NCBI GenBank assembly: GCA_028066985.1
Contig: JALCBB010000008.1
Coordinates: forward strand, 1-32,856
From: Alphaproteobacteria bacterium
Lineage (GTDB): Bacteria; Pseudomonadota; Alphaproteobacteria; JALCBB01
Direction: 5' to 3'
DNA: 32,856 nt
The position numbers and the translations under genes were made by a program. Below the pieces are notes generated by a model. The model worked only from the letters and a program-made list of their open reading frames with translations, did not search any database and was not told the origin of the DNA. This document shows, in pieces, positions 31,702-32,856 of the stretch (position 1 is the stretch's first letter; each line of letters begins with the position of its first letter).

Positions 31702-32619
31702 ATGCGGAGCAGACTCTGGCGCCGCGACTTTCTTGCCGGACTGACCGCTTCTGTGTTCGCGGCGCCGCGTGTCGCGGGGGCGGACGCTGTTGAGGGGAGT
31801 GCCGGCGTATTTCACGAGGCTGAGATTCTGCGTCATCTTGGCGCGCTTCGTTTTCTGGCGCGTTTTGTTTCCGAGGGCGGACGCGCGTTGTCGGCGGCGG
31901 AGTTCGGGATTATTCCGGCGCGCTGTCTTCTGCCCGAGGCGTGGCCGCGTTATGACGACCAGCCCGCGGCGCCGTGGGGCGCTGCGGTGGAGGCGGCGGT
32001 GTCGGCGCGACTTGAGGGGGTTCGTGTTCGTCTGGCGGAGCGCGAATGGCGCGAGGTTTCGGAGGATCGTTTCGGGCATCGCGCCCTGTCTTTTATGGAG
32101 GCGGACGCGGACATTGAGATCAATCGTCTGCTGATAGCGGAGGGACTGGCGGTGGCGTCGGCGCGTGACGCGGGGTTTCGCGGCGCGCGTTCGGGGCGTC
32201 TGCGTGACGAGGAGTCGCGTCTGTTGCGCGAGGATGCCGGAGTGTTCGCCCGTGATTTTGCGGCGGAGGAGGAGGCGCGCGCGATGCGGCGCGGGGTGTG
32301 GGGGAACGGGCTGCGGGTTTTGATGCCGGAGACGGCTTCGGGGTATACGGCGCGGTGGCGCGGTTTTGGAATTATTCGCGGGGTTCCGTTGTCGCACCAG
32401 GAGCGGAGTACTCTGGACTGGCTTAATTTCGGTCATGATCCGCGGACTGATTTCACGCTGGCGATTCCGCGCATTTTGCGGACGCGTGTTGAGGAGTTGC
32501 TTGGCGAGGAGATTTCGGGATTTCCCGGCCGTGGTTTAGAGATGCGCGGCTGGGTGGAGTGGCGCGGCGGACCCTATGTTGTTTTGTCTGCGCCGCATCG
32601 CTTACGCCTCCTGGTTTAA
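31702..32619 (+). CDS. Tat-exported SNase-like (thermonuclease) protein
   Basis: A 305-residue protein with a twin-arginine signal peptide (WRRDFLAGLTASVFAAPRVAGA, RR at 7-8). Later come the nuclease-like segment INRLLIAEGLAVAS, then EEEARAMRRGVWG, the usual end of staphylococcal nuclease homologues. A C-terminal part with MRGWVEWRGGPYVVL resembles the OB-like tail of such proteins. The catalytic Arg/Asp residues of the N-terminal half are not obvious, so nuclease activity is uncertain. It follows the DUF3126 gene by 9 bases, in one run with msrA. The stop TAA touches element copy 6. Confidence 0.7.
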   Translation: MRSRLWRRDFLAGLTASVFAAPRVAGADAVEGSAGVFHEAEILRHLGALRFLARFVSEGGRALSAAEFGIIPARCLLPEAWPRYDDQPAAPWGAAVEAAVSARLEGVRVRLAEREWREVSEDRFGHRALSFMEADADIEINRLLIAEGLAVASARDAGFRGARSGRLRDEESRLLREDAGVFARDFAAEEEARAMRRGVWGNGLRVLMPETASGYTARWRGFGIIRGVPLSHQERSTLDWLNFGHDPRTDFTLAIPRILRTRVEELLGEEISGFPGRGLEMRGWVEWRGGPYVVLSAPHRLRLLV

Positions 32620-32856
32620 ACAGACGAAGAGCAACCTTTGGCATTAGTGAGAGTTAAATTTAGACATTCACGATAGCCGCTCAAGCAAGCGATGCCAGCA
32701 GACGGGTGCGGGCTAGCCCGCAAAAAATTAAAAAATTAATTTGACTATTAATAGACAGACGACAATAACAGTGTCAATTAAATCGGCGTCAGGCATTTGG
32801 CATTAGTGGGCGTTTGACTAAGACATTCACGGTGTCGGCTCAAGCGAGCGATGCCA
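32620..32856. repeat. Dispersed palindromic element, copy 6, cut by window end
   Basis: A beta arm starts ACAGACGAAGAGC and ends with TGCGGGCTAGCCCGCA (32707-32722). A short core with GACTATTAATAG and GTCAATTAAATCGGCGT follows, then a second arm in the same orientation (GGCATTAGTGGGCG onward), cut at the window edge. The junction GTCAATTAAATCGGCGT is also present in copy 4, reverse strand, which points to one composite form. No gene is visible. Confidence 0.88.

Overview
This is a GC-rich, gene-dense bacterial chromosome segment. A DUF3126-type small protein, a Tat-targeted nuclease-like protein and a methylmalonate-semialdehyde dehydrogenase suggest an alphaproteobacterium or a near relative. 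That placement is inference. Neither tRNA gene encodes its CCA end.

Layout. 1-363: one arm of a dispersed palindromic element and a parS-like 20-bp palindrome. 364-4931 (minus): a RapA/SNF2-type helicase coupled to an Hsp70/actin-like ATPase, less GC-rich than the rest. 4932-5455: a gap with two nested inverted-repeat structures. 5456-8724: hisS with a triplicated 3' end, a thioredoxin-fold protein and an aldo/keto reductase. 8709-17476: purine genes, purL (minus) divergent from purB-purM-purN-purF (plus). 17825-18541: an atypical SDR. 18625-21289: a small accessory island next to tRNA-Arg(ACG), with two paralogous membrane proteins and an AbiJ-like protein, bounded by a 66-bp direct repeat. 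21282-24149 (minus): purE, purC, purD. 24688-27537: tRNA-Arg(CCT), a phosphoglycerate mutase, a small membrane protein and mmsA. 28001-32619: a DUF805 protein, a DapA-family lyase, a PhzF-family protein, msrA, a DUF3126 protein and a nuclease-like protein.

How the genes work together. Eight purine genes (purL, B, M, N, F, E, C, D) cover most of the route from PRPP to AICAR plus the adenylosuccinate lyase steps. purK and purH are not in the window. PurF keeps the four iron-sulfur cysteines, PurL is a single chain with a C-terminal glutaminase, and PurC looks like the animal PAICS type.

The most unusual signal is a modular palindromic repeat family with at least six loci here. A full element is an inverted pair of about 110-bp arms of two subtypes around an AT-rich core. 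Each arm ends in a small hairpin whose stem changes by paired substitutions between copies. Five loci are intergenic, and several abut a stop codon. One lies in frame inside purL and encodes the linker between the synthetase and glutaminase domains. This resembles the protein-coding palindromic elements known from Rickettsia. Other points of interest are the helicase/Hsp70-like pair, the tRNA-adjacent island, the parS-like site, the cloverleaf-like structure upstream of hisS and low-complexity insertions in several core enzymes.
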